The translations under genes and the position numbers were made by a program. The notes beneath the pieces are model-generated. The model saw only the letters and a list, made by a program, of their open reading frames with translations, made no database searches and was not told the DNA's origin. A stretch of 64,000 bases of DNA. It comes from Bosea sp. 124 (lineage in GTDB: Bacteria > Pseudomonadota > Alphaproteobacteria > Rhizobiales > Beijerinckiaceae). Shown here piece by piece: positions 8,619 through 16,803 of the stretch (positions are counted from its first letter, which is position 1; every line of letters begins with the position of its first letter). The stretch lies in contig NZ_PZZM01000001.1 in assembly GCF_003046175.1 (NCBI RefSeq), positions 2,311,001-2,375,000 on the forward strand. The letters are read 5' to 3'.

Positions 8619-9130
8619 TGGCGCTGTCCCCGACCAGGCTGCCGGGCGCCCGCAAGCGCCGCGCGCCCTCGCGAAAGGCCCTGCTCGCCGTCGCGCCCGT
8701 CGCGATCCTGACCGCGCTGGCTGCCGGAGCCGGCACGCTCTGGGGCCTGCGCGTCATAGGTACGGTCGAGAGCACGGTGATGAAGCGGATGGAGGCGGCG
8801 ACGCCCGACCTCGCCGTCAACGCGCAGATGACCGGAACGCTGGTGCTGAAGAAGCTCGCGCCGATCGTGACCAATCTGGCCGCGCCCGCCAATACCTGGG
8901 TGCGTCTCGAGGCGGCACTGCTGATGGAGCAAAAGGCGGCAGCGACCGCCGATCCGCTCATCGGCGCCATCACCGAGGACATCCTCGGCTTCCTGCGCAG
9001 CGTTACGGCGCAGCAGATGGAAGGGGCAGCCGGCCTGCGCAACCTGCGCGAGGACCTGCTGGAGCGGGTCGCGATCCGCTCCAAGGGTCTCGTGCGCGAC
9101 ATCGTCATCGAAACCCTGGTCGTCCAGTGA
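8618..9130 (+). CDS. fliL: Flagellar basal-body-associated protein FliL
   Basis: A 170-residue inner-membrane protein with a basic N-terminus (RKRRAPSRK) and one membrane segment at about residues 22-45. The periplasmic domain includes NTWVRLEAALLMEQ and ends IRDIVIETLVVQ-like (RDIVIETLVVQ). FliL surrounds the stator and supports torque. Sequence conservation of FliL is low, so position between flgH and fliP is important evidence. Both ends overlap neighbours (ATGA with flgH, GTGA with fliP). Confidence 0.88.
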   Translation: MALSPTRLPGARKRRAPSRKALLAVAPVAILTALAAGAGTLWGLRVIGTVESTVMKRMEAATPDLAVNAQMTGTLVLKKLAPIVTNLAAPANTWVRLEAALLMEQKAAATADPLIGAITEDILGFLRSVTAQQMEGAAGLRNLREDLLERVAIRSKGLVRDIVIETLVVQ

Positions 9131-9864
9131 TCAAACTCCTCGCGACGCTTCTCATCCTGCTGGCCAGCATCGTCGGCGCGCAGGCGCAGTCCTTCGGCCT
9201 CGACGGTCTGCTGCCGCAGGGCGGCGCCTCGGCCTCGGGACGCATCGTCCAGATCGTGGCGATGCTCACGATCCTCTCGGTGGCGCCCGGCCTGCTGATG
9301 ATGGTCACGAGCTTCAGCCGCTTCGTGATCGCGCTGTCCTTCCTGCGCTCGGGGCTCGGCCTGCAGAGCACGCCGGCCAACCTGATCCTGATCAGCCTGG
9401 CGCTGTTCATGACCTTCTTCGTGATGGCGCCGACCTTCGACAGGGCCTGGCAGGACGGCGTGCTGCCGCTGGTCGAGAGCAAGATCAGCGAAGGCGAGGC
9501 CTATACCAAAATCACCGCGCCGTTCCGGGACTTCATGCTGGCGCAGACCCGGCCGCAGGATCTGCGCCTCTTCGCCGACATCGCGCCGCCGAGCATCCGC
9601 CCGGTCGATCCGGCGCAGGCGGTCGATCTGCGCGTGCTGATCCCGTCCTTCATGATCTCGGAGCTGCGGCGGGCTTTCGAGATCGGCTTCCTGATCGCGC
9701 TGCCCTTCCTGGTGATCGACATGATCGTAGCGACGATCGTGATGTCGATGGGCATGATGATGCTGCCGCCGACCGTGATCTCGCTGCCGTTCAAGGTGAT
9801 CTTCTTCGTCCTGATCGACGGCTGGAACCTGCTGATCGGCGGGCTCGTGCGGTCGTTCAGTTAG
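9127..9864 (+). CDS. fliP: Flagellar type III export protein FliP
   Basis: A 245-residue polytopic subunit of the FliPQR export gate. The GTG at 9127 overlaps the fliL stop. The product starts VIKLLATLLILLASIVGAQA, a cleavable signal as in FliP. Strongly conserved segments include MMVTSFSRFVIALSFLRSGLG, FFVMAPTFDRAW, LIPSFMISELRRAFEIGF and the C-terminal PPTVISLPFKVIFFVLIDGW. FliQ and FliR are not adjacent. The frame is open far upstream, but that extension is antisense-type shadow. Last gene of the operon, closed by a hairpin. Confidence 0.97.
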   Translation: MIKLLATLLILLASIVGAQAQSFGLDGLLPQGGASASGRIVQIVAMLTILSVAPGLLMMVTSFSRFVIALSFLRSGLGLQSTPANLILISLALFMTFFVMAPTFDRAWQDGVLPLVESKISEGEAYTKITAPFRDFMLAQTRPQDLRLFADIAPPSIRPVDPAQAVDLRVLIPSFMISELRRAFEIGFLIALPFLVIDMIVATIVMSMGMMMLPPTVISLPFKVIFFVLIDGWNLLIGGLVRSFS

Positions 9865-9890
9865 CGGCGCGCGAATCGTCTCCCTCGCAC

Positions 9891-9927
9891 GTCATTCCGG
9901 GGCTGCGCTTCGCCGGCCCGGAATGAC
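9891..9927. terminator. Hairpin between convergent fliP and the aminopeptidase gene
   Basis: A perfect 11-bp inverted repeat, GTCATTCCGGG (9891-9901) and CCCGGAATGAC (9917-9927), with a 15-base GC-rich loop. It lies between convergent genes and has no long U-tract, so it may act as a bidirectional terminator or mRNA-end stabiliser. GTCATTCCGGG-type palindromes recur in intergenic DNA of this bacterial group, so it may also be a repeat element. Confidence 0.65.
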
Positions 9928-9945
9928 GGCGCGCTGTCGGCCCGC

Positions 9946-11202
9946 TCAGGCCCATTCGCCCTTGCGGAAGACCGGCACGCGACGGCCATCGGCGTGGACG
10001 CCGTCGATGTCGACCTGGTCGGAGCCGATCATCCAGTCGATATGGATGAAGCTCTTGTTGCCGCCCTGTGCCGCGATCTGCTCCGGCGTCAGCGTGGCGC
10101 CATCGAGGAAGCATTTCGAATAGCACTGGCCGAGCGCGATATGGCAGGCGGCGTTCTCGTCGAAGAGGGTGTTGAAGAACAGGAGCCCGCTTTTCGAGAT
10201 CGGTGAGGAGTGCGGCACCAGAGCCACTTCGCCCAGCCGGGACGCGCCCTCGTCGGTGTCGAGCACCTTGGCGAGAACGTCGCCGCCGCGCGTCGCCTTT
10301 GCCTCGACGATGCGGCCGGCCTCGAAACGCACCTGAATCCCGTCGATCAGCGTGCCCTGATAGGAGAGCGGCTTGGTGCTGGCGACATGGCCCTCGACGC
10401 GCCGCGCATGCGGGGTGGTGAAGACCTCCTCGGTCGGGATGTTCGGGTTGCAGGTAATGCCGTTCTTGGCCGTCGAGGCGCCGCCCTGCCATTCATGGCC
10501 GTCGGCGAGCCCGACCGTCAGATCGGTGCCGGGGCCGGAGAAATGCAGGGCCTGGAAGCGCTGGCCGTTGAGCCATTGGGTGCGTGTCTTCAGCGTCGCG
10601 TTATGCGTGGCCCAGGCCGCGACCGGATCGCCCGCATCGACGCGCGAGGCCGCGAAGATCGCATCGGCGAGTTTTGCCACCGCGACGTCCTCGGCATCGC
10701 CCGGAAACACCCTGCGGGCCCAGGCGGCGGTCGGATAGGCCAGGATGTTCCAGTTGATGTCGAAGCCGGCGATCTTTTCGAGCGCGGGCTGGTAGGCGAT
10801 GGAATTCGCCTTGCTGGCGCGCGAGACCTTGGCCGGGTCCTGGTCGGAGAGCAGCATCGGGTCGTCGCCGACGATGGCGAGGCGGGCGGTGTTGTTGGTG
10901 AACGCCTTGGCGACACCCTCATGCAGCCAGCCCGGTGCGCGGTCGAAGCTGTCGTCGCTGGCATAGCGATAGCGGGCAAGCGTGACCTCCTCGTCGGAGA
11001 GGATCGGCGTGACGAGGCCGGCGCCGGCCTTGTAGGCGTGCTCGGCGATCTTGCGCACCAGCGGCAGCGCCGCGACCGGCGCCGTCAGGAACAGATCCTG
11101 CCCCGGTTGCAGGTTCAGCCCGACCCGGACGGCGGCCTGCGCCAGCCTGTCGAGCTTCTCGGGGTCGATCGATGCGGGAATGCTGCGCTGATGAATGGTC
11201 AT
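9946..11202 (-). CDS. Aminopeptidase, M29 family (AmpS/AmpT/PepS type)
   Basis: A 418-residue cytoplasmic metallo-aminopeptidase. M29 enzymes remove N-terminal residues using two Co/Zn ions. The C-terminal half contains the ligand-bearing segments of the family: NPNIPTEEVFTTP, a HIALGQCY region, and SFIHIDWMIGSDQVDIDG with the His/Asp pair. The N-terminal Rossmann-like part (PGQDLFLTAPVAALPLVRKI) is also typical. An in-frame Met at 11259 gives 19 more residues without family similarity; the ATG at 11202 (MTIHQRSIPASIDPEK) fits better. Substrate is unknown. Divergent from the ammonia-lyase gene. Confidence 0.93.
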   Translation of the reverse strand: MTIHQRSIPASIDPEKLDRLAQAAVRVGLNLQPGQDLFLTAPVAALPLVRKIAEHAYKAGAGLVTPILSDEEVTLARYRYASDDSFDRAPGWLHEGVAKAFTNNTARLAIVGDDPMLLSDQDPAKVSRASKANSIAYQPALEKIAGFDINWNILAYPTAAWARRVFPGDAEDVAVAKLADAIFAASRVDAGDPVAAWATHNATLKTRTQWLNGQRFQALHFSGPGTDLTVGLADGHEWQGGASTAKNGITCNPNIPTEEVFTTPHARRVEGHVASTKPLSYQGTLIDGIQVRFEAGRIVEAKATRGGDVLAKVLDTDEGASRLGEVALVPHSSPISKSGLLFFNTLFDENAACHIALGQCYSKCFLDGATLTPEQIAAQGGNKSFIHIDWMIGSDQVDIDGVHADGRRVPVFRKGEWA

Positions 11203-11351
11203 GGGGACGCCTGGGCTCATGTGTCGGGCGAATCTAGTGCAGAGTCGGCATCGCGCCAATGGACCGGCCCGTTTCCGCCATGCAGGATGGCGCCGTTTCC
11301 GCGAGCCGCCGCTCGCATTCCTTCCCCTGCCTTCTTCCGCGCGAGACCGCC

Positions 11352-12557
11352 ATGTTCCTGCTCAACACGCATCCCGACCACCGCAAGCCGCTGCTGCCTG
11401 CCGATGCCGACTGTCTCGGTGGCGCGGCTGCCGACGAGGTCGAGCGCCAGCTTCGCCATCGCGAGAATTACGCGGTGACGCCGCTGCATGCATTGCCGGG
11501 GCTGGCGGCCGAGCTCGGCGTCGGGGCTGTGCATGTCAAGGATGAGGGGCACAGGCTTGGGCTGGGCAGCTTCAAGGCGCTGGGCGGTTCCTATGTCGTG
11601 GTCAAGCTCGTGCTGGAGGAGGCCTCGCGCCGGCTTGGGCGCCCGGTCGACATCGCCGAGCTACAGGCGCCGGAGGTGCGGGCCGTCGCGGCCGGCATGA
11701 CCTTTTCCTGCGCGACCGATGGCAATCATGGCCGCTCGGTCGCGCAGGGCGCGCAGCTCGTCGGCGCGCAGGCGGCGATCTTCGTGCATTCAGGCGTCAG
11801 CGAGGAGCGCATCGCGGCGATCGCGCGCTTCGGCGCGACGATGATCCGGGCCGAAGGAACCTATGACGATTCGGTTGCCGAGGCGGCGCGGGTGTCGCAG
11901 GACAAGGGCTGGACCGTCGTCTCCGACACCTCCTGGCCGGGCTATGAACGGATCCCGGGGCTGGTGATGCAGGGCTACACCGCGCTGGTCGCCGAGGCGC
12001 TGCGCCAGATGCCGCAGCCCCCGACCCATGTCTTCGTGCAGGTCGGGGTGGGCGGCATCGCGGCTGCGGTCGCGGCTCATCTCGCTCTGGTGCTGGGCGA
12101 GACGCGGCCGGTCTTCGTCGCGGTCGATCCGGTGCGCGCCGCCTGCATGTTCGAGAGCGCGCGGGCCGGCGAGCCCGTCAAGGCGACTGTCGGCGAGCCG
12201 ACCGTGATGGCGATGCTCGACTGCTACGAGCCCTCGCTCGTCGCCTGGCGCATCCTGTCGCGGGTCGCGGATGCCTTCATGACGGTCGAGGACGCGGATG
12301 CGGTCGCCGTGATGAACCGGCTGGCACGGCCGGCCGGCAACGACCCTGTCGTCGTCGCCGGCGAAAGCGGCGGCGCGGGCCTCGCCGGGCTGATCCGGGC
12401 GGCGGCCGATCCGGCGATCCGGGCCAAGCTCGGGCTCGATGCGATCTCGCGGGTCTTCGTCGTCAACACCGAAGGCGCCACCGACCCGGAGCGCTATGCG
12501 GAACTGGTCCATGGCGATCGAGCCGCCCCGGTCAGCGCGCCCGCATCCAAGCCTTGA
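11352..12557 (+). CDS. dpaL: Diaminopropionate ammonia-lyase (PLP enzyme)
   Basis: A 401-residue fold-type II PLP enzyme that converts 2,3-diaminopropionate to pyruvate and ammonia. The PLP lysine is K75 in LGLGSFKALGGS, the substrate loop is SCATDGNHGRSVAQ, and the glycine-rich phosphate loop is QVGVGGIAAAVAAH. The family-typical AMLDCYEPSLVAWRIL and AGESGGAGLAGL are present. Length matches E. coli YgeX (about 400). I start at 11352 (MFLLNTHPDHRKPL); an upstream Met at 11259 would add 31 unconserved residues. No aminotransferase or transporter is adjacent, so the physiological source of substrate is unclear. A threonine dehydratase-like role is the alternative. Confidence 0.88.
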   Translation: MFLLNTHPDHRKPLLPADADCLGGAAADEVERQLRHRENYAVTPLHALPGLAAELGVGAVHVKDEGHRLGLGSFKALGGSYVVVKLVLEEASRRLGRPVDIAELQAPEVRAVAAGMTFSCATDGNHGRSVAQGAQLVGAQAAIFVHSGVSEERIAAIARFGATMIRAEGTYDDSVAEAARVSQDKGWTVVSDTSWPGYERIPGLVMQGYTALVAEALRQMPQPPTHVFVQVGVGGIAAAVAAHLALVLGETRPVFVAVDPVRAACMFESARAGEPVKATVGEPTVMAMLDCYEPSLVAWRILSRVADAFMTVEDADAVAVMNRLARPAGNDPVVVAGESGGAGLAGLIRAAADPAIRAKLGLDAISRVFVVNTEGATDPERYAELVHGDRAAPVSAPASKP

Positions 12558-12618
12558 GTGCAAGCCAGCCGCCGTCGCCTGATCCGGATGCGCCAGCGGG
12601 AAAGCCCCGCGCTGCCGC

Positions 12619-12632
12619 TTGATCAATCGCAA
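12619..12632. promoter_or_regulatory. Imperfect FNR/FixK-type box upstream of the cyd regulator
   Basis: TTGAT-CAAT-CGCAA resembles the TTGAT-N4-ATCAA site of FNR/FixK proteins: one half is perfect, the other matches 3 of 5. It lies about 100 bp before the regulator start. Oxygen control of cyd operons by such factors is well known, but a single imperfect site is weak evidence. Confidence 0.25.
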
Positions 12633-12689
12633 TGCCCGCCCCGCATGGCTGTTCCAGCTTGCGGGGCGCTCTTCCTGTGCGTACATGTA

Positions 12690-12707
12690 TTTCAGACATT
12701 TCTGAAA
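12690..12707. promoter_or_regulatory. Palindromic operator upstream of the GbsR/MarR-type regulator
   Basis: TTTCAG-ACATTT-CTGAAA, a 6-6-6 perfect palindrome within an AT-rich patch of otherwise GC-rich DNA, lies 22 bp before the regulator ATG. Position and symmetry suit autoregulation of the cyd operon by the adjacent winged-helix protein. Inference from position only. Confidence 0.55.
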
Positions 12708-12729
12708 ATACGGACGACTTGGAACACCG

Positions 12730-13311
12730 ATGAAACTCTCGCCGCTCACCCAGGCCTTCGTGCTGCATTTCGGTGAAATGGGCAGCCGCTGGGGCATCAA
12801 CCGAACGGTGGGGCAGATTTATGCGCTGCTCTACCTCTCCTCCGAGCCGCTTTGCGCCGACGATGTCGTCGAGCGACTCGGCGTGTCCCGCTCGAACGTC
12901 TCGATCGGCCTGCGCGAGCTGCAGGCTTGGAACCTCGTCCTGCTGAAACATCTGCCGGGCGACAGGCGCGATTTCTTCACGACCCCCGGCGATGTCTGGC
13001 AGATCCTGCGGACGCTGGCGGAGGAGCGGAAGAAGCGCGAGGTCGATCCGACCCTGTCGGTGCTGCGCGGGATTCTGATGCAGAATCCGGCCGACGAGGC
13101 CGAGCGGCATGCTCAGGCCCGGATGGCCGAGATGCATGGCCTGATCGAGCAGCTCACCACCTGGTATGACGACGTCAAGACGCTGGAGACCGACCGGCTC
13201 GCCATGCTGCTGGGGCTCGGCGCACGCGTCACCAAGATCCTCGAGGTCAAGGACAAGATCGTCTCGATCGGCCGTCCGCGCCGTCTCGCCGAAAAGCTGC
13301 CGGCGCCATGA
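12730..13311 (+). CDS. GbsR/MarR-family transcriptional regulator of the cyd operon
   Basis: A 193-residue winged-helix protein of the GbsR/COG1510 type. The HTH is at about residues 28-65: IYALLYLSSEPLCADDVVER, then LGVSRSNVSIGLRELQAW. A wing carries LPGDRRDFFTTPGD. The C-terminal part is helical and probably dimerises. The gene overlaps cydD by 4 bp (ATGA), so it is co-transcribed with cydDCABX and is the likely local regulator. A palindrome lies just upstream. No ligand-binding Cys cluster or heme motif is evident, so the signal it senses is unknown. Confidence 0.85.
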   Translation: MKLSPLTQAFVLHFGEMGSRWGINRTVGQIYALLYLSSEPLCADDVVERLGVSRSNVSIGLRELQAWNLVLLKHLPGDRRDFFTTPGDVWQILRTLAEERKKREVDPTLSVLRGILMQNPADEAERHAQARMAEMHGLIEQLTTWYDDVKTLETDRLAMLLGLGARVTKILEVKDKIVSIGRPRRLAEKLPAP

Positions 13312-15023
13312 CGGCAGCCCCCGCAGGCGCTCCGGCCGCAGCCGCGTTGCATCGCCCCGATGGAGAGGCGATGGCGGAGCGGGGCAGCCGCGGGGCGATG
13401 CTGCTGCAGGTTGCGGGCGCGCTGCTCTGGCTGCCGCAGGCCTGGCTGATCGCCTTCGTCATCGGTGCCGTCGCAAGGGGCGGCGGTGTTCGCGATGCGC
13501 TATTGCCCGCGGTGGGCGTGCTGGCCCTCGGCGCCGGACGCTCCGTGTGCGAGGCGCTCGGCAGCCGAAAGGCGTTCCTCGAAGCGCGCGCCAGCCTGTC
13601 CCGGCGCCGGGAGGCGGCGGTCGCGGCGCTTGCGGCCGGCTCGCCGCTCGACCGCGCCCGGCCGGCCTCGGGGCTCGCCGCCAGCGTCGTCACCGAGCAG
13701 GCCGAGGCGCTGGTGCCCTATCAGGCCCGCTTCGGCCCGGCCCGCCTCAAGGCGACGCTCGTGCCGCTCGCCATCCTCTGCGCCGTGCTGCCCCTGTCCT
13801 GGGTGGCGGCGCTGGTGCTGCTGTTCTCGGCCCCGCTGATCCCGATCTTCATGGCGCTGATCGGCTGGCGCGCCAAGGCCGCGAGCGAGGCGCATCTCGC
13901 CGAGACCGGCAGCCTCAATGCCTTCCTGCTCGACCGCCTGCGCGGGCTCACCACGATCCGCGCGCTCGGCGCCGTCGACGCGACCGCGCTGCGGCTGCGG
14001 GTCCATGCCGAGGATCTGCGCCGGCGCACCATGGCGGTGCTGCGCGTCGCCTTCCTGTCCTCGGCGGTGCTGGAACTGTTCTCGGCGCTGGGCGTCGCGA
14101 TGGTCGCGGTCTATGTCGGTTTCCACCTGCTCGATGCGCTGCCCTTCGGCGCCTGGGGCGAGCGACTCAGCCTGAGCGAGGGGCTCTTCATCCTGCTGCT
14201 GGCGCCGGCCTTCTTCGAGCCGCTGCGCGAATTGTCGGCGGTCTGGCACGACCGGGCCGCCGGGCAGGCCGCAATTGCGGCGCTGGATCAGGTGTCGCGC
14301 GGAGGGCTTGCGCTGGTCGATGCCGCGGGGCCTGGCCAGGAGGCTGGACCCGACAGGGGCCGCGCGGCCGACTTGCGGATCGAGGGCCTGAGCTTCGGCC
14401 ATGCCGGCGCAGCGGACGCCGTGCTGGACGGCTTCGCTCTCAAGGTCGCGGCAGGCGAGCATGTCGCGATCCTCGGCCCCAGCGGCTCCGGCAAGTCGAC
14501 GCTGCTGGCTCTCATCGCCGGGCTCGCGCCACCTGATAGCGGGAGCATCGCGATCGGCGGCACAAGGCTCGGCCCGGACAGTGCGGCGCGGCTGCGCCGG
14601 CGCATGGCCTGGATCGGCCAGCGATCGCATCTCTTCGCCGGGACGCTCGCCGGCAATGTCGCGCTGGGGCGCGACGGTCCCGGCCGTGCCGCCGTCGCCG
14701 ACGCGCTGCGCATGGCGGCGCTGGACGATCTCGCCGGTGCGCGGCCGGGCGCCTCGATCGGCGAGGGCGGTGCCGGCCTCTCCGGCGGCGAGGGCTTGCG
14801 GCTCGCTCTGGCACGGGGCGCTGCCAACCCGCATGCGGACCTGATCCTTGCCGACGAGCCGACCGCCCATCTCGACGCCGCGACGGCCCGCGACATCACC
14901 GAGCGACTGCTCGCCTTCGCGGCGGGTCGCACGCTCGTGGTCGCAACCCATGATCCGGTGCTGGCTGCGCGGATGCACCGCGTCGTGCGGCTCGATCCGG
15001 AGCGGCTGGAGGGCGCGGCATGA
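13308..15023 (+). CDS. cydD: Thiol reductant ABC exporter subunit CydD
   Basis: A 571-residue half-transporter that with CydC exports glutathione/cysteine to the periplasm and is required for cytochrome bd assembly. Membrane segments occupy about residues 30-330. The ATPase domain has Walker A GPSGSGKST at about 392-400, a signature written LSGGEGLRLALARG (Glu in place of the usual Gln, a common CydD variant), and Walker B DLILADEPTAHLD. An Ala/Pro-rich N-terminal tail precedes the first helix. It overlaps both the regulator and cydC. Confidence 0.92.
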   Translation: MTAAPAGAPAAAALHRPDGEAMAERGSRGAMLLQVAGALLWLPQAWLIAFVIGAVARGGGVRDALLPAVGVLALGAGRSVCEALGSRKAFLEARASLSRRREAAVAALAAGSPLDRARPASGLAASVVTEQAEALVPYQARFGPARLKATLVPLAILCAVLPLSWVAALVLLFSAPLIPIFMALIGWRAKAASEAHLAETGSLNAFLLDRLRGLTTIRALGAVDATALRLRVHAEDLRRRTMAVLRVAFLSSAVLELFSALGVAMVAVYVGFHLLDALPFGAWGERLSLSEGLFILLLAPAFFEPLRELSAVWHDRAAGQAAIAALDQVSRGGLALVDAAGPGQEAGPDRGRAADLRIEGLSFGHAGAADAVLDGFALKVAAGEHVAILGPSGSGKSTLLALIAGLAPPDSGSIAIGGTRLGPDSAARLRRRMAWIGQRSHLFAGTLAGNVALGRDGPGRAAVADALRMAALDDLAGARPGASIGEGGAGLSGGEGLRLALARGAANPHADLILADEPTAHLDAATARDITERLLAFAAGRTLVVATHDPVLAARMHRVVRLDPERLEGAA

Positions 15024-16726
15024 TGGCTTCGCTGCGTCCCCTGCGGCCGGTGCTGGTCTTTTTCCTTGCAGAGCGCCGCGGCGCGCTGCTGGGCGGCGCC
15101 TTGCTCGCCGCCGTCACGGTGCTCGCGGGCATCGCGCTGCTCGGCCTGTCCGGCTGGTTCATCACCGCGACCGCCATCGCCGGCCTGTCCTCGGCGACGG
15201 CCCTCGCCTTCGACGTCTTCGCGCCCTCGGCCGGCATCCGCCTGCTCGCGCTCTGCCGCACCGCCTCGCGCTATGGCGAGCGTCTGGTGACGCATGACGC
15301 TACGTTGCGGCTGCTGGCGGGCCTGCGCGAGCGGCTCTTTCGCGGCTGGGCCGGCCCCGACGCGGCGCGGCAGCTGCTGATGCGGCCGGCGCGGTTGTTG
15401 TTCCGGCTCACCGCCGATATCGACGCGCTCGATTCGCTCTATCTGCGCGTGCTGGCGCCGATGGCAGCGGCGCTGGTCACGGCTCTGGTGGTCGCCCTGG
15501 CGTTGACGTCGCTGCACCCGGCGCTTGGGCTCGGCGCCGGCATCTGGCTGCTGCTCGCCGGGCTCGGCCTGCCCGTGCTGGCTGCGACGCGGGCGCTCGG
15601 GCCGGCGCGGCGACGTGCCCATGCCAGCGAGGCGCTGCGGGCGCGGGCGATCGATCTCGTCGCGGGCCAGACCGATCTCGTCATGGCCGGCCGGCTCCCG
15701 GCCCAGTGCGCGGCGCTGGCGCTGGCGGACCGACGGCAGGCCGACAGCGACGATGCGCTCAACCGGATCGAGACGGGGGTCGGCATCGGTTTCGGCCTGG
15801 CCTCGGCCGTGCTCCTGTCCGGGACGCTGCTGGCGGTCGCGGCACTTGCCGAGGCGGGGCGAATCGGTGCGCCGGTGGCTGCGCTCGGCGTCCTGATCGC
15901 GCTCGCGGCGCTCGAGCCCTTTGCGGGCCTGCGGCGCGGGGGGCTCGAACTCGGCCGCACCCTGTTCGCGGCGCGGCGGATCGGGCCGCGCCTCGCGCCG
16001 GCCGAGCCGGCGGCGGGCCTGGCTCGCCCTTCCGGATCTGACCTCGCGGTGCGATTGGGCAGCGTCGACATCTGGCACGCGGGCGCGACCCAGCCGGCGC
16101 TCGCCGGGATCTCGCTATCGCTGCGGACCGGCGAGACGATCGCAGTGGTCGGGCCGAGCGGCGCGGGGAAATCGACGTTGCTGTCGGTCATCGCCGGCGA
16201 GATCGGACCCGGTCAGGGCCATGTCGAAGCCCTGCCGGCGACGCTGCTGACGCAGCGCAGCGAACTCTTCCAGGACAGCCTGCGCGATAATCTCCGCCTC
16301 GCCGCCCCGGCCGCCGACGATGTGCGCCTGATGGCCGCCCTGGTCTCGGCCGGGCTGCGCGCCGATGTCGAGGCGCTGCCGGCGGGGCTCGACAGCCGCG
16401 TCGGCGAAAACGGGCTCGGGCTGTCGGGTGGCCAGGCGCGGCGGCTGACCCTCGCCCGGCTGATCTTGCGCGACACGCCGCTCTGGCTGCTCGACGAGCC
16501 GACCGAAGGTCTGGACGGTGCGACCGCACGCGATGTGATGGCGCGCCTGCTGGCCTGCGCCAAGGACCGCCGCGAGGGGCGCTGCGTCGTCATCGCGACC
16601 CATGTCCGGCGCGAGGCCGAAGCCGCCGACCGCCTGATCGTCATGGAGCGCGGGCATGTGGTGTGCATGGCGCGGCGCGGCGAGCCGGCTTTCAAGGTCG
16701 CACTCGCGGCCTTGCGGCCGGACTGA
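15020..16726 (+). CDS. cydC: Thiol reductant ABC exporter subunit CydC
   Basis: A 568-residue partner of CydD. The N-terminus RPVLVFFLAERRGALLGGAL leads into LLGLSGWFITATAIAGLSSA, which is characteristic of CydC. The ATPase domain shows GPSGAGKST, signature LSGGQARRLTLARL and Walker B PLWLLDEPTEGLD, then VVIATHVRREAEAADR with the switch His. It overlaps cydD (ATGA). The gap to cydA is 77 bp. Confidence 0.93.
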   Translation: MMASLRPLRPVLVFFLAERRGALLGGALLAAVTVLAGIALLGLSGWFITATAIAGLSSATALAFDVFAPSAGIRLLALCRTASRYGERLVTHDATLRLLAGLRERLFRGWAGPDAARQLLMRPARLLFRLTADIDALDSLYLRVLAPMAAALVTALVVALALTSLHPALGLGAGIWLLLAGLGLPVLAATRALGPARRRAHASEALRARAIDLVAGQTDLVMAGRLPAQCAALALADRRQADSDDALNRIETGVGIGFGLASAVLLSGTLLAVAALAEAGRIGAPVAALGVLIALAALEPFAGLRRGGLELGRTLFAARRIGPRLAPAEPAAGLARPSGSDLAVRLGSVDIWHAGATQPALAGISLSLRTGETIAVVGPSGAGKSTLLSVIAGEIGPGQGHVEALPATLLTQRSELFQDSLRDNLRLAAPAADDVRLMAALVSAGLRADVEALPAGLDSRVGENGLGLSGGQARRLTLARLILRDTPLWLLDEPTEGLDGATARDVMARLLACAKDRREGRCVVIATHVRREAEAADRLIVMERGHVVCMARRGEPAFKVALAALRPD

Positions 16727-16803
16727 ACGGAATTTTGTTGCCGGCGCGGCATTCCCGCGGCGCCGTGGCTCACAGGAGGCCGGGCACTCGCGCCGGGACG
16801 CAT

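Noticed and set aside
8509..9126. N-terminal extension of the fliP frame
   Set aside because: The extension lies over flgH and fliL in another frame. The GTG at 9127 overlaps the fliL stop and begins the FliP signal sequence.
13500..14978. A 492-residue minus-strand frame opposite cydD
   Set aside because: Antisense shadow of a clear ABC transporter gene.
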